A stretch of DNA of 64,000 nucleotides from Methylobacterium oryzae (GTDB lineage Bacteria; Pseudomonadota; Alphaproteobacteria; Rhizobiales; Beijerinckiaceae): NCBI RefSeq assembly GCF_021398735.1, contig NZ_CP090349.1, positions 372,001-436,000 on the forward strand, in the 5' to 3' direction. Of the stretch, positions 1 to 7,898 are shown in pieces. Both the position numbers and the translations under genes were made by a program. The notes beneath the pieces are model-generated. The model was not told the DNA's origin. It searched no databases and worked only from the letters and a program-made list of their open reading frames with translations. Within the stretch, counting starts at the first letter, position 1; each line of letters begins with the position of its first letter.

Positions 1-245
1 AGGGCGATCCACAGCGTCCAGGTGAGCAGCGCCCGCCGCCGGCCCCGGGCCGCGCGGTCGGCGCCGGCGCGCGCGCCGGCCACCAGGGTGGCGGGCACGC
101 GCAGGGCGCCGCTGCCGCCTTCCGGCTCCGCCGGGATCAGGCGCGCGGCCAGCAGCGGCAGGGGCAGCGCCAGCAGCGCCCAGGGCGCGGCGAGGTCGAA
201 GGCCGACAGGAGCGCGCTGAGCCACGCGGGCAGGAATCCGCTCAT
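1..245 (-). CDS. VWA-domain (BatA-like) membrane protein, N-terminal part only
   Basis: The first 81 codons are inside the window and the gene continues past its left edge. The ATG overlaps the stop of the upstream DUF4381 gene in an ATGA arrangement, which indicates translational coupling and fixes the start. The N-terminus reads MSGFLPAWLSALLSAF, followed by a hydrophobic stretch (about residues 20-35, ALLALPLPLLAARL), a basic segment, and a second hydrophobic stretch beginning at LLTWTLWIAL. Proteins of the BatA/VWA type in MoxR-DUF58 operons start this way, with two helices before the metal-ion-binding von Willebrand A domain. The VWA domain itself is not visible, so the assignment rests on gene order and the membrane segments. 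Confidence 0.7.
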   Translation of the reverse strand, partial: MSGFLPAWLSALLSAFDLAAPWALLALPLPLLAARLIPAEPEGGSGALRVPATLVAGARAGADRAARGRRRALLTWTLWIA

Positions 246-733
246 GCCCGCAGCCGCCCGATCAGGCGGGCGAGCTCGGCGTCCAGGGCCTCGAGGTCGG
301 GATCCTGTCGCCGGTACAGCCCGTCGGCGAGCACCCGGCCGGCGCCCCGGGTGAAGAAGTCGGTCCGGAACAGCCCGTCCAGCCGGGCCGCCCAGTCCGG
401 GCCCGTCGCCCGGGTCCCGGTCCCTGCCTCGGCCTCGCCGGACCGGTCGAGAGACCGGTCGAGTCTGCGCAGCAGCCGGGCCTGGGCGACGAGGCGCGCC
501 TCCGGGTCGAGGCCACGGCTCCGGGCGAGCTCGGCGAGCGCCGCCCGGCGCAGGGTGGCCCGCGCCCGGCCGCGCGCGTAGCGCACGAGCCCGACCAGCA
601 GGGCGGCGAGGAAGCCCAGGGCGGCAGCGGCCACGACCTCGCCCTGCACGGCGCCGACGGCGCCTCCGGGCAGGTGCAGGCCCCGGAGCTGGTCGAGGGA
701 CAGGGGGATCTCGGCGGGCGCGACGGGGTTCAT
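242..733 (-). CDS. DUF4381-family single-pass membrane protein
   Basis: A 163-residue protein with a short N-terminus (MNPVAPAEIPLSLDQLRGL), one transmembrane helix at about residues 30-52 (VVAAAALGFLAALLVGLV) and then a basic, mainly helical cytoplasmic region. Size, topology and the motif PLSLDQLRGLHLP match DUF4381 proteins. These are found in MoxR-DUF58-VWA operons and probably form part of a membrane complex served by the MoxR ATPase. It lies 36 bases after the DUF58 gene and overlaps the VWA gene by four bases, so it sits in the middle of one operon. No catalytic residues are apparent. The molecular function of this family is not established. Confidence 0.75.
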   Translation of the reverse strand: MNPVAPAEIPLSLDQLRGLHLPGGAVGAVQGEVVAAAALGFLAALLVGLVRYARGRARATLRRAALAELARSRGLDPEARLVAQARLLRRLDRSLDRSGEAEAGTGTRATGPDWAARLDGLFRTDFFTRGAGRVLADGLYRRQDPDLEALDAELARLIGRLRA

Positions 734-769
734 CGGGGCGCGCCGCGGGTCGGGTCGCCGGGTTCGGCC

Positions 770-1807
770 TCACAGCACCGCATCGAGGCGCTCCATGAGC
801 GGCGCGTAGGCCTCCGGGCCGGTCTCGACGTCGAGGCGCACGCCCGCGATGCCCCGGCGGGCGTAGTCGGCGAGCCGGGCCTCGGCGGTCTCCCCCGCAG
901 CTCCAGCCGCGGTCGTCGGCACGGTCGGTGAAACGGTCGGCAGCGCGGTCCCGCGGCGGCCGTCCGCGAGGGCGAAGGGGTAGTAGCCCGGCGGCCGGGC
1001 GCGCTCGAAGGCGTCGCTCACCAGGATCAGCCGGATGGCGATCCGCTCGGCGAGCAGGGTCAGGAGCTCGTCGAAGCCCGGGCCGGGATCGTCCAGGGCG
1101 CTGGCGATGACGAGGTGGCCGCCGGCCGGCAGCAGGCTGCGGGCGAGGGCGAGTGTCGCCTCCAGCGGCGGCTCCGCGCGGGTCGGCGCGCCGGACCCGG
1201 CCGCCAGCGCGTCGGCATGGGCCTGGGCGAGGGCGCCGGTGACCGCGATCATGGCGCGCTCGCCGCCCGCCGGCCGCAGCACGGTCGGCGCGCCGGCCGC
1301 GGCGACCGCGAGGCCGACCCGGCCGCCGTCGGCGGCGACCCGCCAGCCGAGCAGCGCCAGGGCCTCGGCGGCCGCCACCGAGCGCAGGGCCCGGCGGGTG
1401 CCGAACAGCATCGCGGGCCGGAAATCGGCGAGCAGCACCACGGCGCGGTCGCGCTCGTCGTGGTGGGTGCGGACGTGCAGCTGCCCGGTGCGGGCCGTGG
1501 CGTTGCGGTCGATGAAGCGGCGGTCGTCGCCCTCGGACCAGAGGCGGACGTCCTCCGGCTCCGACCCGCGCCCGCGGCGCCGGGTGACGATGCCGCCCGG
1601 CAGGCCCGCCAGCGTCCGGGTGGCGGGCGCGGAGCCCCGCCGGGCGAGATGGCGCAGGCCCATCAGGGCCTCGCCCGAGAGGTGGATGCCGTGCTCGGCG
1701 CGGTCTCGCCCCGCCTCCCGGGCGGGGAAGGGGCCCCCGGCGGTCGGGCCGACCGCCCCCGCGGCGGGGGGAGGGGATCTGCGCCGCGCCTGCCCGAACC
1801 CGAACAC
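770..1807 (-). CDS. DUF58 domain-containing protein of a MoxR/VWA operon
   Basis: 345 residues from a GTG start two bases beyond the MoxR stop, so coupling to MoxR is likely. The DUF58 core is visible: RGRGSEPEDVRLWSEGDD, then RFIDRNATARTGQLHVR and ERDRAVVLLADFRPAM. These match the family pattern of a GDD turn, an ID.N.TARTG strand and a degenerate VWA-like fold beginning at the LLADFR strand. DUF58 proteins always accompany a MoxR AAA+ ATPase. The pair is thought to assemble or activate periplasmic or membrane complexes, by analogy with methanol dehydrogenase maturation and with Bat operons. The first 40 residues are Pro/Gly/Ala-rich and weakly conserved, so a later start is possible. Confidence 0.85.
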   Translation of the reverse strand: MFGFGQARRRSPPPAAGAVGPTAGGPFPAREAGRDRAEHGIHLSGEALMGLRHLARRGSAPATRTLAGLPGGIVTRRRGRGSEPEDVRLWSEGDDRRFIDRNATARTGQLHVRTHHDERDRAVVLLADFRPAMLFGTRRALRSVAAAEALALLGWRVAADGGRVGLAVAAAGAPTVLRPAGGERAMIAVTGALAQAHADALAAGSGAPTRAEPPLEATLALARSLLPAGGHLVIASALDDPGPGFDELLTLLAERIAIRLILVSDAFERARPPGYYPFALADGRRGTALPTVSPTVPTTAAGAAGETAEARLADYARRGIAGVRLDVETGPEAYAPLMERLDAVL

Positions 1808-1809
1808 CG

Positions 1810-2847
1810 TCAGAGCGCCCGCACCCGCTGCACCAGCTCGCCGACGAGGCCGCGCGCCGTCCGGCCCTCGGCGGCCGCCCGCCAGGTCAGGCCGATCCGG
1901 TGGGAGAGGGCGTCGCGGGCCAGCTCCGCGACGTCCTCGGGCGTGACGTGGTCGCGCCCCCGCAGCCAGGCCCGGGCCTTGCCGGCCATCATCAGCGCCA
2001 GGGTGCCGCGGGGGGAGGCCGGGTGCTCGATCATGGCGCGCAGGTCCGGGGCGGCCGCGTCAGTGCGGGTCGCCGCCACCAGCCGGACGAGGTAGTCCTT
2101 GAGGGCCGGCGACACGTAGGTGGCGAGCGCCGCCTCCCGGGCGGCGCGCACGTCCGCCAGCGACAGCCGCACGGTCATCGCATCGACGTGGTGGGTGATC
2201 TCGCCCTCCACGAGGTCGAGGATCGCCCGCTCGGTGGTCTCGTCGGGCATGTCGACCACGACGTGGAGGAGGAAGCGGTCGAGCTGCGCCTCCGGCAGCG
2301 GGAAGGTGCCGGCATGCTCGATCGGGTTCTGGGTCGCCACGACCATGAACGGGTCGGACAGGCGGTGCGTCGTCCCCGAGACCGTCACCTGCCCTTCGGC
2401 CATGGATTCGAGGAGCGCCGACTGCACCTTCGGAGGGGCGCGGTTGACCTCGTCCACCAGCACGAGGGCGTGGAACAGCGGCCCGGGCAGGAACTCGAAG
2501 GTGCCGCTATCCTGGCGCCAGACGTTGGTGCCGGTGAGGTCGGCCGGCATCAGGTCCGGCGTGCACTGGATGCGCGCGAAGGAGCCGTCGAGGCCGTCGG
2601 CGAGGCGCTTGACCGCGCGGGTCTTGGCGAGCCCCGGCGCGCCCTCGATCAGCAGGTGCCCGCCGGTCAGGAGCCCGATCAGCAGGCGCTCCACGAGGCC
2701 GGCGCTGCCGATCAGGCCGCGCTCCAGCCCCTCGCGCAGCGCCATGACGCGGCCGTGCAGGGCGGCGTCGGGCGTGCTGCTGGACCCTTTGTCGGGTGCA
2801 GTGTCGGGCCTGCGTTCGGCGAGGGCGCCGCTCGTGGCGCCGCTCAT
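1810..2847 (-). CDS. MoxR-family AAA+ ATPase
   Basis: The protein has 345 residues from the ATG at 2847. Walker A is GAPGLAKT at about residues 69-76, Walker B is LVLVDEVNR at 128-136, and the MoxR hallmarks IQCTPDLMPADLTG and ATQNPIEHAGTFPLPEAQLDRF follow. A sensor-2 type C-terminal helical domain ends the protein. MoxR ATPases act as chaperones that remodel or insert cofactors into partner complexes, here presumably the DUF58, DUF4381 and VWA products encoded downstream on the same strand. An in-frame GTG at 2943 would add 32 residues rich in GPGxGPxH. It has a GAGGAG only two bases upstream, which is too close, so I prefer the internal ATG, although that one lacks a clear ribosome-binding site. 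Confidence 0.9.
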   Translation of the reverse strand: MSGATSGALAERRPDTAPDKGSSSTPDAALHGRVMALREGLERGLIGSAGLVERLLIGLLTGGHLLIEGAPGLAKTRAVKRLADGLDGSFARIQCTPDLMPADLTGTNVWRQDSGTFEFLPGPLFHALVLVDEVNRAPPKVQSALLESMAEGQVTVSGTTHRLSDPFMVVATQNPIEHAGTFPLPEAQLDRFLLHVVVDMPDETTERAILDLVEGEITHHVDAMTVRLSLADVRAAREAALATYVSPALKDYLVRLVAATRTDAAAPDLRAMIEHPASPRGTLALMMAGKARAWLRGRDHVTPEDVAELARDALSHRIGLTWRAAAEGRTARGLVGELVQRVRAL

Positions 2848-3104
2848 GCGGAGAACGATCCGGCGCGGAGCGGATCCGCCCGTCGGGCCATGTCCCGGGC
2901 CATGTTCCGGTCCTTGTCCTGGGCCGTGTGCTGCATCCTGCACGTCTCCTCGGCCGGGTCCCGGATTCTTAAGGGATCCTCAGGCTCTTGCCGGTGTGCC
3001 CGCTGCCCGGTGCGGCCGTCAATCCCGCTTCGGACACGCTTTCCGATCCCGCCCGGGCCATGGTGTCACGGTTCCGTCACCTCTCCGCTCCCATGAGACG
3101 CCGG

Positions 3105-3815
3105 ATGACCAGCTACGCCGCCCTCCCCGAAGAACTGAAATCCGCGATCGGCCTGCTCGTGGCCTTCGTGCTCGGCACGATCATCGGGGCCGAGCGGCAG
3201 TACCGGCAGCGCACCGCGGGCCTGCGCACGGCGGTGCTGGTCGCGGTCGGGGCGAGCGCCTTCGTGGATCTCGGCATGCGCCTGACCGGTCCGGACGGGG
3301 GCGTCCGGACCGTGGCCTACGTGATCTCCGGCATCGGCTTCCTCGGCGCCGGCGTGATCATGAAGGAGGGGATGAACGTCCGCGGCCTCAACACGGCCGC
3401 GACCCTGTGGTGCTCGGCCGCGGTCGGGGCCTTCTGCGGCGCCGACCTGCCCCTGGAGGCGGTGTTCGTGATGGTGACGGTGCTCGCCTGCAACACCGCG
3501 CTCCGGCCGCTGGTGAACGCCATCAACCGCGCGCCGATCCGCGAATCCGCCACCGAGGCGACCTACGAGGTCCAGGTCACCACGGCGCCCGGCGAGGCCG
3601 GGCCGGCCCAGGACATGCTGGTGGAGCGCCTGGAGGCGGCGAACTACCCGGTCGGCAGCGTCGAGATCGAGGAGCGCGGCGAGAGCGCGGTCGACGTGGT
3701 GGCGACGCTCACGGCCAGCGCCGTCAAGGCGGAGGAACTCGACGCCGTGACCAACGAGCTGGCCCGCATGCCCGGCATCCGCCACGCCACGTGGTCGGTG
3801 CAGACCGCCGACTGA
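3105..3815 (+). CDS. MgtC/SapB-family membrane protein
   Basis: 236 residues from the ATG at 3105 (another ATG lies at 3093). The N-terminal half has about four membrane segments with MgtC signatures GAERQYRQ, GLRTAVLV, SGIGFLGAGVIM and GLNTAATLWCSAAVG. The C-terminal 90 residues form a soluble ACT-like regulatory domain (YEVQVTTAP ... MPGIRHATWSVQ). MgtC-type proteins act at the inner membrane and modulate ATP synthase or ion homeostasis under magnesium limitation or acid stress. The precise role of this short environmental branch is unknown. The gene is divergent from the MoxR operon and convergent with the basic hypothetical gene at 3878. No magnesium-sensing leader structure was seen. Confidence 0.88.
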   Translation: MTSYAALPEELKSAIGLLVAFVLGTIIGAERQYRQRTAGLRTAVLVAVGASAFVDLGMRLTGPDGGVRTVAYVISGIGFLGAGVIMKEGMNVRGLNTAATLWCSAAVGAFCGADLPLEAVFVMVTVLACNTALRPLVNAINRAPIRESATEATYEVQVTTAPGEAGPAQDMLVERLEAANYPVGSVEIEERGESAVDVVATLTASAVKAEELDAVTNELARMPGIRHATWSVQTAD

Positions 3816-3877
3816 GCGCGGCGCGCGGGCGGGGCGGCGATCCCGAGGGCGCGCCCTCCGGCGGGTGACCCGGGCCG

Positions 3878-4231
3878 TCAGCGACGCGGGTCGAGGGGCC
3901 GGCTGCGGCGCTCGATCACCACGGTCGGGCGCGTGCGGCGCTCCACCACCACGGTGCGCGGGGCCCGGCTCGGACTCGCCTGGGTCAGGATCCGCTCGGG
4001 GGTGCGCTCCGGCTTGGCCTTCTTGGCCGCCAGGACGTGGGGGCGGACCTCGTCGGCCGGCAGGCCCATCAGGCCGGCGGCGATCTCGACCTGCTGCTCC
4101 ACGTCGTCCGCGAGGTCCTGCGCGGCGGCGACCGCCTCGCTCACGGTGGGCGGCTCGCGGCGGACGCGGATCGGTGGCAGGTCGGCGAAGCTCTTCTGCG
4201 TCTTCTTCACGGGGCGACTCGCAGTCTTCAT
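3878..4231 (-). CDS. Basic hypothetical protein with a duplicated C-terminal motif
   Basis: 117 residues from the ATG at 4231 (MKTASRPVKKTQKSF). The protein is basic and has no membrane segment or signal peptide. The middle is a helical stretch (SEAVAAAQDLADDVEQQVEIAAGLMGLP, about residues 31-58). The tail carries two near-identical units, RTVVVERRTRP and PTVVIERRSRP, ending in PLDPRR. I do not recognise the family. The composition would suit a nucleic-acid or granule-associated protein, but that is inference. A TGCAGTGCA palindrome lies 32 bases upstream. A possible -10 (CTATGT) ends only seven bases before the ATG, so the transcript may be nearly leaderless. Confidence 0.75.
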   Translation of the reverse strand: MKTASRPVKKTQKSFADLPPIRVRREPPTVSEAVAAAQDLADDVEQQVEIAAGLMGLPADEVRPHVLAAKKAKPERTPERILTQASPSRAPRTVVVERRTRPTVVIERRSRPLDPRR

Positions 4232-4556
4232 GCACCAGACATAGCGCCTTCCGGACAGGTTGTGCAGTGCATCAAAAACGTGTGATGGGCGCCTCCCGCA
4301 CATGTCTCGCCGGCGGATAGCGCGGGGGAGACGCGGAGCTGACGCGCAGTGGCGCGGCTGTGAGGCCGGCTGCCGCGCGCTTGGGCAGGCTCGGGCCGCT
4401 TCGGGCATCCGGTGCCCGATCTGCCGGAGTTTCGGGCGACCCCGCGGGCCAGTGCCGGCTGCTCCGGTCCGGAGACGCGCCTCCGTGCGTCATAGTGGCG
4501 CGGTCCGGCGAGCCCGCGCTTACCTGCGCTTCAGCCCGGCATGGTAGGGTTCGCGG
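4232..4556. other. Intergenic region between divergent genes
   Basis: A 325-base spacer between the minus-strand hypothetical gene and the plus-strand NlpC/P60 gene. It holds the TGCAGTGCA palindrome at 4263-4271 and a relatively A-rich patch (CAAAAACG) near 4273. An AGGG eight bases before the NlpC/P60 start can serve as its ribosome-binding site. I see no RNA gene or repeat in the rest. Confidence 0.5.
4263..4271. promoter_or_regulatory. PhaR-like palindrome TGCAGTGCA
   Basis: A perfect TGC-N3-GCA element 32 bases upstream of the ATG of the 117-residue hypothetical gene. The same nine bases occur in the phasin promoter at 62919 and, as the complement, upstream of zwf at 9444. TGC-N3-GCA is the half-site arrangement reported for PhaR/AniA-type regulators of polyhydroxybutyrate metabolism. 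Function is inferred from the shared sequence and its position. Confidence 0.4.
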
Positions 4557-5417
4557 ATGACCGAGAGCCTCGATCCCCGGCTGACCCCGGCCCGGCCGCA
4601 CGTCGCCGATCTCCGCTTGCGGGACCGCGTCGCGGCGGCGCGCTACGTTGCCGGCACGCCGCGGCGGGTGACATCGCCGTCGGCGCCGCTGCGCCGCGCG
4701 CCCGCCGCCGACGCGGGGCTCGACACCGAGGCGCTGCTGGGCGACGCGGTCGACCTCTACGACACGGCGGACGGCTTCGCCTTCGTGCAGCTCGCCCGCG
4801 ACGGCTACGTCGGCTACCTGCCGGCCGAAAGCCTCGGTCCGGCCGATCCGGAGCCGACGCACCGCGTCACCGCCCTGCGCACCTTCCTGTATCCCGAGCC
4901 GGACCTGAAGCGGCCGGTCCTCGGCCATCTCAGCCTCGGCGCACGCCTCGCCGCGACGGGGGAGGCTGGCGCCTACCTGGAGACGCCGGGCGGCTACGTG
5001 TTCGCCCGCCACTGCGCGCCCGTCGACGCGCGCGAGCCGGACTACGCCGCGACGGCCGCGCGGCTCGCCGGGACCCCCTATCTCTGGGGCGGCCGCACCA
5101 GCCTCGGGCTCGACTGCTCCGGCCTCGTGCAGCTCTGCCTCGACGCGGCGGGGCTGCCCTGCCCGCGCGACGCCGACATGCAGGAGCGGACCCTCGGGCA
5201 GGCGCTGACGTTCGACCCCGCGCGCCCGGAGGTCGCGGGCCTGCGCCGGGGCGACTTCGTCTTCTGGCGCGGCCATGTCGGGCTGATGGTCGATCCCGAG
5301 ACGCTGATCCACGCCAACGGCCACCACATGGCGGTCGCCGCGGAGCCGCTCGCCGGGACGGTCGCCCGCATCGCGGCGCACAGCTTCGGCGCCGTGACGG
5401 GGATCCGGCGGCTCTGA
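4557..5417 (+). CDS. NlpC/P60 (C40) cell-wall hydrolase with SH3-like domains
   Basis: 286 residues. The N-terminal 150 residues contain bacterial SH3-like repeats ([25 protein letters not shown] and [14 protein letters not shown]). The C-terminal NlpC/P60 domain has the catalytic cysteine in GLDCSGLVQ (about residue 190), the histidine in [10 protein letters not shown] and a third polar residue, His, in HANGHH. Members cleave gamma-D-Glu-meso-diaminopimelate linkages in peptidoglycan peptides. No signal peptide is visible, so the protein may act on recycled muropeptides in the cytoplasm or leave by an unrecognised route. It stands alone, 137 bases before ispH. AGGG before the ATG supports this start. 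Confidence 0.9.
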   Translation: MTESLDPRLTPARPHVADLRLRDRVAAARYVAGTPRRVTSPSAPLRRAPAADAGLDTEALLGDAVDLYDTADGFAFVQLARDGYVGYLPAESLGPADPEPTHRVTALRTFLYPEPDLKRPVLGHLSLGARLAATGEAGAYLETPGGYVFARHCAPVDAREPDYAATAARLAGTPYLWGGRTSLGLDCSGLVQLCLDAAGLPCPRDADMQERTLGQALTFDPARPEVAGLRRGDFVFWRGHVGLMVDPETLIHANGHHMAVAAEPLAGTVARIAAHSFGAVTGIRRL

Positions 5418-5554
5418 GGGAAGCCGGCGCGGGTCCCATTCCCGCGGCAATCGTGCTACAGAGGGGCCACGGAGCGGCTCCGCTTCCCTCTTCCCGCCCG
5501 GTTCCTGGGCCAGTCCTGTTGACAGGACAGCCCCGCCCTCGCCACATCCCCCGC

Positions 5555-6556
5555 ATGACCGCCGATATCGCGACCCCCGAGCCCGTCCCGGGCACCGCCG
5601 GCAAGCCGCCGCTGGAGATCCTGCTCTGCGCCCCGCGCGGCTTCTGCGCCGGCGTGGTGCGGGCCATCGACGTCGTGGAGCGGGCGCTCGCCATCTACGG
5701 GCCGCCCGTCTACGTCCGCCACGAGATCGTGCACAACAAGTACGTCGTGGAGAGCCTGAAGCGGAAGGGCGCCGTGTTCGTCCGCGAACTCGACGAGGTG
5801 CCGGACGGCGGCGCCCCGGTGATCTTCTCCGCCCACGGGGTGGCCAAGACCGTCCCGGCCAACGCTGATTCGCGCGGGCTGACGACGATCGACGCCACCT
5901 GCCCGCTGGTGACCAAGGTCCACCGCGAGGCCGAGATCCACCACAAGCGCGGCCGCCACGTGCTGCTCGTCGGCCATTCCGGCCATCCCGAGGTGGTGGG
6001 CACGATGGGCCAGCTGCCCAAGGGCTCGATCACCCTCGTGGAGGATCTCGAGCAGATCGCGGCCCTGACCCCGGACAATCCCGACAACCTCGCCTGGGTC
6101 ACCCAGACGACCCTGTCGGTCGACGACACCCGGCACATCGTCGAGGCCCTGAAGAAGAAGTTCCCGAACATCACCGGGCCGCACAAGGACGACATCTGCT
6201 ACGCCACCACCAACCGCCAGGAGGCGGTGAAGCAGGTGGCGCCGCTGGTCGACGCCCTGATCGTGGTCGGCTCGTCGAACTCGTCGAACTCGCAGCGCCT
6301 GCGCGAGGTCGCCGAGCGCGTCGGCTGCCCGATCACCCGCCTCGTGCTCCGCGCCGAGGAGATCGACTGGCCGGCCTTCGAAGGCATCCGCAAGCTCGGC
6401 CTCACGGCCGGCGCCTCGGCCCCCGAGGTCCTGGTCGAGGAGATCATCGACGCCTTCGCGGCCCGCTACGACGTGATGGTCGACACGGTCTCGACCGTGA
6501 TCGAGGACATGGTCTTCCCGCTGCCGCGGGAGCTGCGCAGCGAGGCCGCCGAGTAG
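5555..6556 (+). CDS. ispH: 4-hydroxy-3-methylbut-2-enyl diphosphate reductase
   Basis: The protein has 333 residues. IspH is the last enzyme of the MEP isoprenoid pathway, an iron-sulfur enzyme reducing HMBPP to IPP and DMAPP in the cytoplasm. The three cluster cysteines are present: Cys31 ([13 protein letters not shown]), Cys116 (DATCPLVTK) and Cys215 ([10 protein letters not shown]). Other hallmarks are [26 protein letters not shown] and GSSNSSNS. The ATG at 5555 gives the usual length with a short alphaproteobacterial N-terminal extension. The open frame runs on upstream but there overlaps the NlpC/P60 gene and is not coding. The next gene, thrB, follows by 114 bases, an order common in Methylobacteriaceae. 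Confidence 0.97.
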   Translation: MTADIATPEPVPGTAGKPPLEILLCAPRGFCAGVVRAIDVVERALAIYGPPVYVRHEIVHNKYVVESLKRKGAVFVRELDEVPDGGAPVIFSAHGVAKTVPANADSRGLTTIDATCPLVTKVHREAEIHHKRGRHVLLVGHSGHPEVVGTMGQLPKGSITLVEDLEQIAALTPDNPDNLAWVTQTTLSVDDTRHIVEALKKKFPNITGPHKDDICYATTNRQEAVKQVAPLVDALIVVGSSNSSNSQRLREVAERVGCPITRLVLRAEEIDWPAFEGIRKLGLTAGASAPEVLVEEIIDAFAARYDVMVDTVSTVIEDMVFPLPRELRSEAAE

Positions 6557-6670
6557 GCGGTCCGGTCCGACAGCGCCGACGCCCCGGGCTCGGGGCGCGC
6601 GGCAGGCTTTATGCGGGGGCGCTTCGGCGCCCCTTGCCGTATCGAACTTTCGACATCAGAGCGCAGACAC

Positions 6671-7636
6671 GTGGCCGTCTACACCGAGGTATCCGACGCG
6701 GCGCTCGCCGAGTTCCTGTCCGCCTACGCGATCGGCAGCCTGCTCTCCTTCAAAGGCATCGCGGAGGGCGTCGAGAACTCGAACTTCTTCCTGCACACGA
6801 CCGAGGGCGCCTACATCCTGACGCTCTACGAGAAGCGCGTCCGGGAACAGGACCTGCCGTTCTTCATCGGGCTGATGGAGCATCTCTCGGCCCGCGGCCT
6901 CGCCTGCCCGCAGCCCGTGCGCGACCGGGCTGGCCAAGCCCTCGGCCAGCTCTGTGGCCGGCCCGCCGCCATCGTGAGCTTCCTGGAGGGGGTCTCGGTC
7001 AAGGCGCCGGGCGTCGAGCATTGCCGGGAACTCGGCCGGGCCCTCGCGGAGTTGCACGCCGCCGGCCGGGACTTCCCGATGGTGCGGGACAACAATCTCT
7101 CGGTGTCCGCGTGGCGCCCGCTCTTCGCGCAGGCCGAGGCCCAGGCCGATTCGGTCGAGCCCGGCCTCGCGGCGCGCACCCGGTCGGACCTCGCCGTCCT
7201 GGAGGCGCATTGGCCCCGGGACCTGCCGGGCGGTGTGATCCACGCGGACCTGTTCACCGACAACGTCTTCTTCATCGGCGACGCGCTGTCGGGCTTGATC
7301 GACTTCTACTTCGCCTGCACGGACGCCTTCGCGTACGACCTCGCGGTCTGCCTGAACGCGTGGTGCTTCGACCCCGACGGCACCTTCCACCGCGACATGG
7401 CCGCCGCGCTGATCGCCGGCTACGAGGCCGTGCGGCCCCTGGAGGCCGCCGAGGTCGCGGCCCTGCCGATCCTGTGCCGGGGCGCCGCGCTCCGCTTCAT
7501 GCTCACCCGGCTGGTCGATTGGCTGAACGTGCCCCCGGGCGCCCTGGTGAAGCCGAAGGACCCGCGGGAATTCGATCGCCGGCTCACCTTTCACCGCCAG
7601 GCGCGGGACGCCCGCGATTACGGCCGGGCGGGCTGA
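6671..7636 (+). CDS. thrB: Homoserine kinase (APH-fold type)
   Basis: 321 residues from the GTG at 6671 (MAVYTEVSDAALAEFL), the start used by related proteins; an ATG 60 bases upstream adds an unconserved leader. The protein has the aminoglycoside-phosphotransferase fold: a nucleotide-binding region (KGIAEGVENSNFFL ... YILTLYEKR), the catalytic loop VIHADLFTDNVFF with the Asp and Asn, and the metal-binding Asp in GLIDFYFAC. It phosphorylates homoserine to O-phosphohomoserine for threonine synthesis. This is the alphaproteobacterial form, not the GHMP-kinase type. In many relatives rnhA follows thrB. Here a degenerate intergenic palindrome and convergent zwf follow instead. Confidence 0.94.
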   Translation: MAVYTEVSDAALAEFLSAYAIGSLLSFKGIAEGVENSNFFLHTTEGAYILTLYEKRVREQDLPFFIGLMEHLSARGLACPQPVRDRAGQALGQLCGRPAAIVSFLEGVSVKAPGVEHCRELGRALAELHAAGRDFPMVRDNNLSVSAWRPLFAQAEAQADSVEPGLAARTRSDLAVLEAHWPRDLPGGVIHADLFTDNVFFIGDALSGLIDFYFACTDAFAYDLAVCLNAWCFDPDGTFHRDMAAALIAGYEAVRPLEAAEVAALPILCRGAALRFMLTRLVDWLNVPPGALVKPKDPREFDRRLTFHRQARDARDYGRAG

Positions 7637-7711
7637 GACGCGGATGAGCCGGCGACCCGCTGGACAACCGGGTCGATCCATCCGCCACGACCGGTTTGAC
7701 AGGGCCGAACC

Positions 7712-7805
7712 CCGTCACCGCGAGCGCAGCGACGTGACCCAAGGTGGCGCGACGCTCGTCGCCGTGGCGCTGCCCTGGATCGCTTCGCTGCACGCGCACT
7801 GACGG
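7712..7805. repeat. Dispersed intergenic palindrome, copy 1
   Basis: About 94 bases with imperfect inverted arms: left CCGTCACCGCGAGCGCAGCG, right ending GCTTCGCTGCACGCG then CACTGACGG. The right arm contains CCCTGGATCGCTTCG, matching the element family GTCATTGCGAGCGAAGC-AATCCAG common between alphaproteobacterial genes. It lies between convergent thrB and zwf. Related copies are at 29874 and 59905. Confidence 0.65.
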
Positions 7806-7898
7806 CTGGGGCGCAGGGGGCGTCAGGCGGCCGCACCGCTTCGGGACGGGGAGGCGCGAAACCGCCGACCCTCGCGTTCGAACGAATCGTCGGGCCGC

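Noticed and set aside
3845..3858. Perfect palindrome GAGGGCGCGCCCTC between convergent genes
   Set aside because: It could fold only with a tiny loop and has no T-run; very GC-rich palindromes of this length arise easily here, so I do not call a terminator.
4541..5554. Upstream extension of the ispH frame
   Set aside because: It overlaps the NlpC/P60 gene in another frame and encodes Arg/Pro-rich noise; IspH homology begins at 5555.
6580..6597. GCCCCG-GGCT-CGGGGC hairpin after ispH
   Set aside because: A short stem with no T-run and thrB following in the same direction; too weak to call a terminator.
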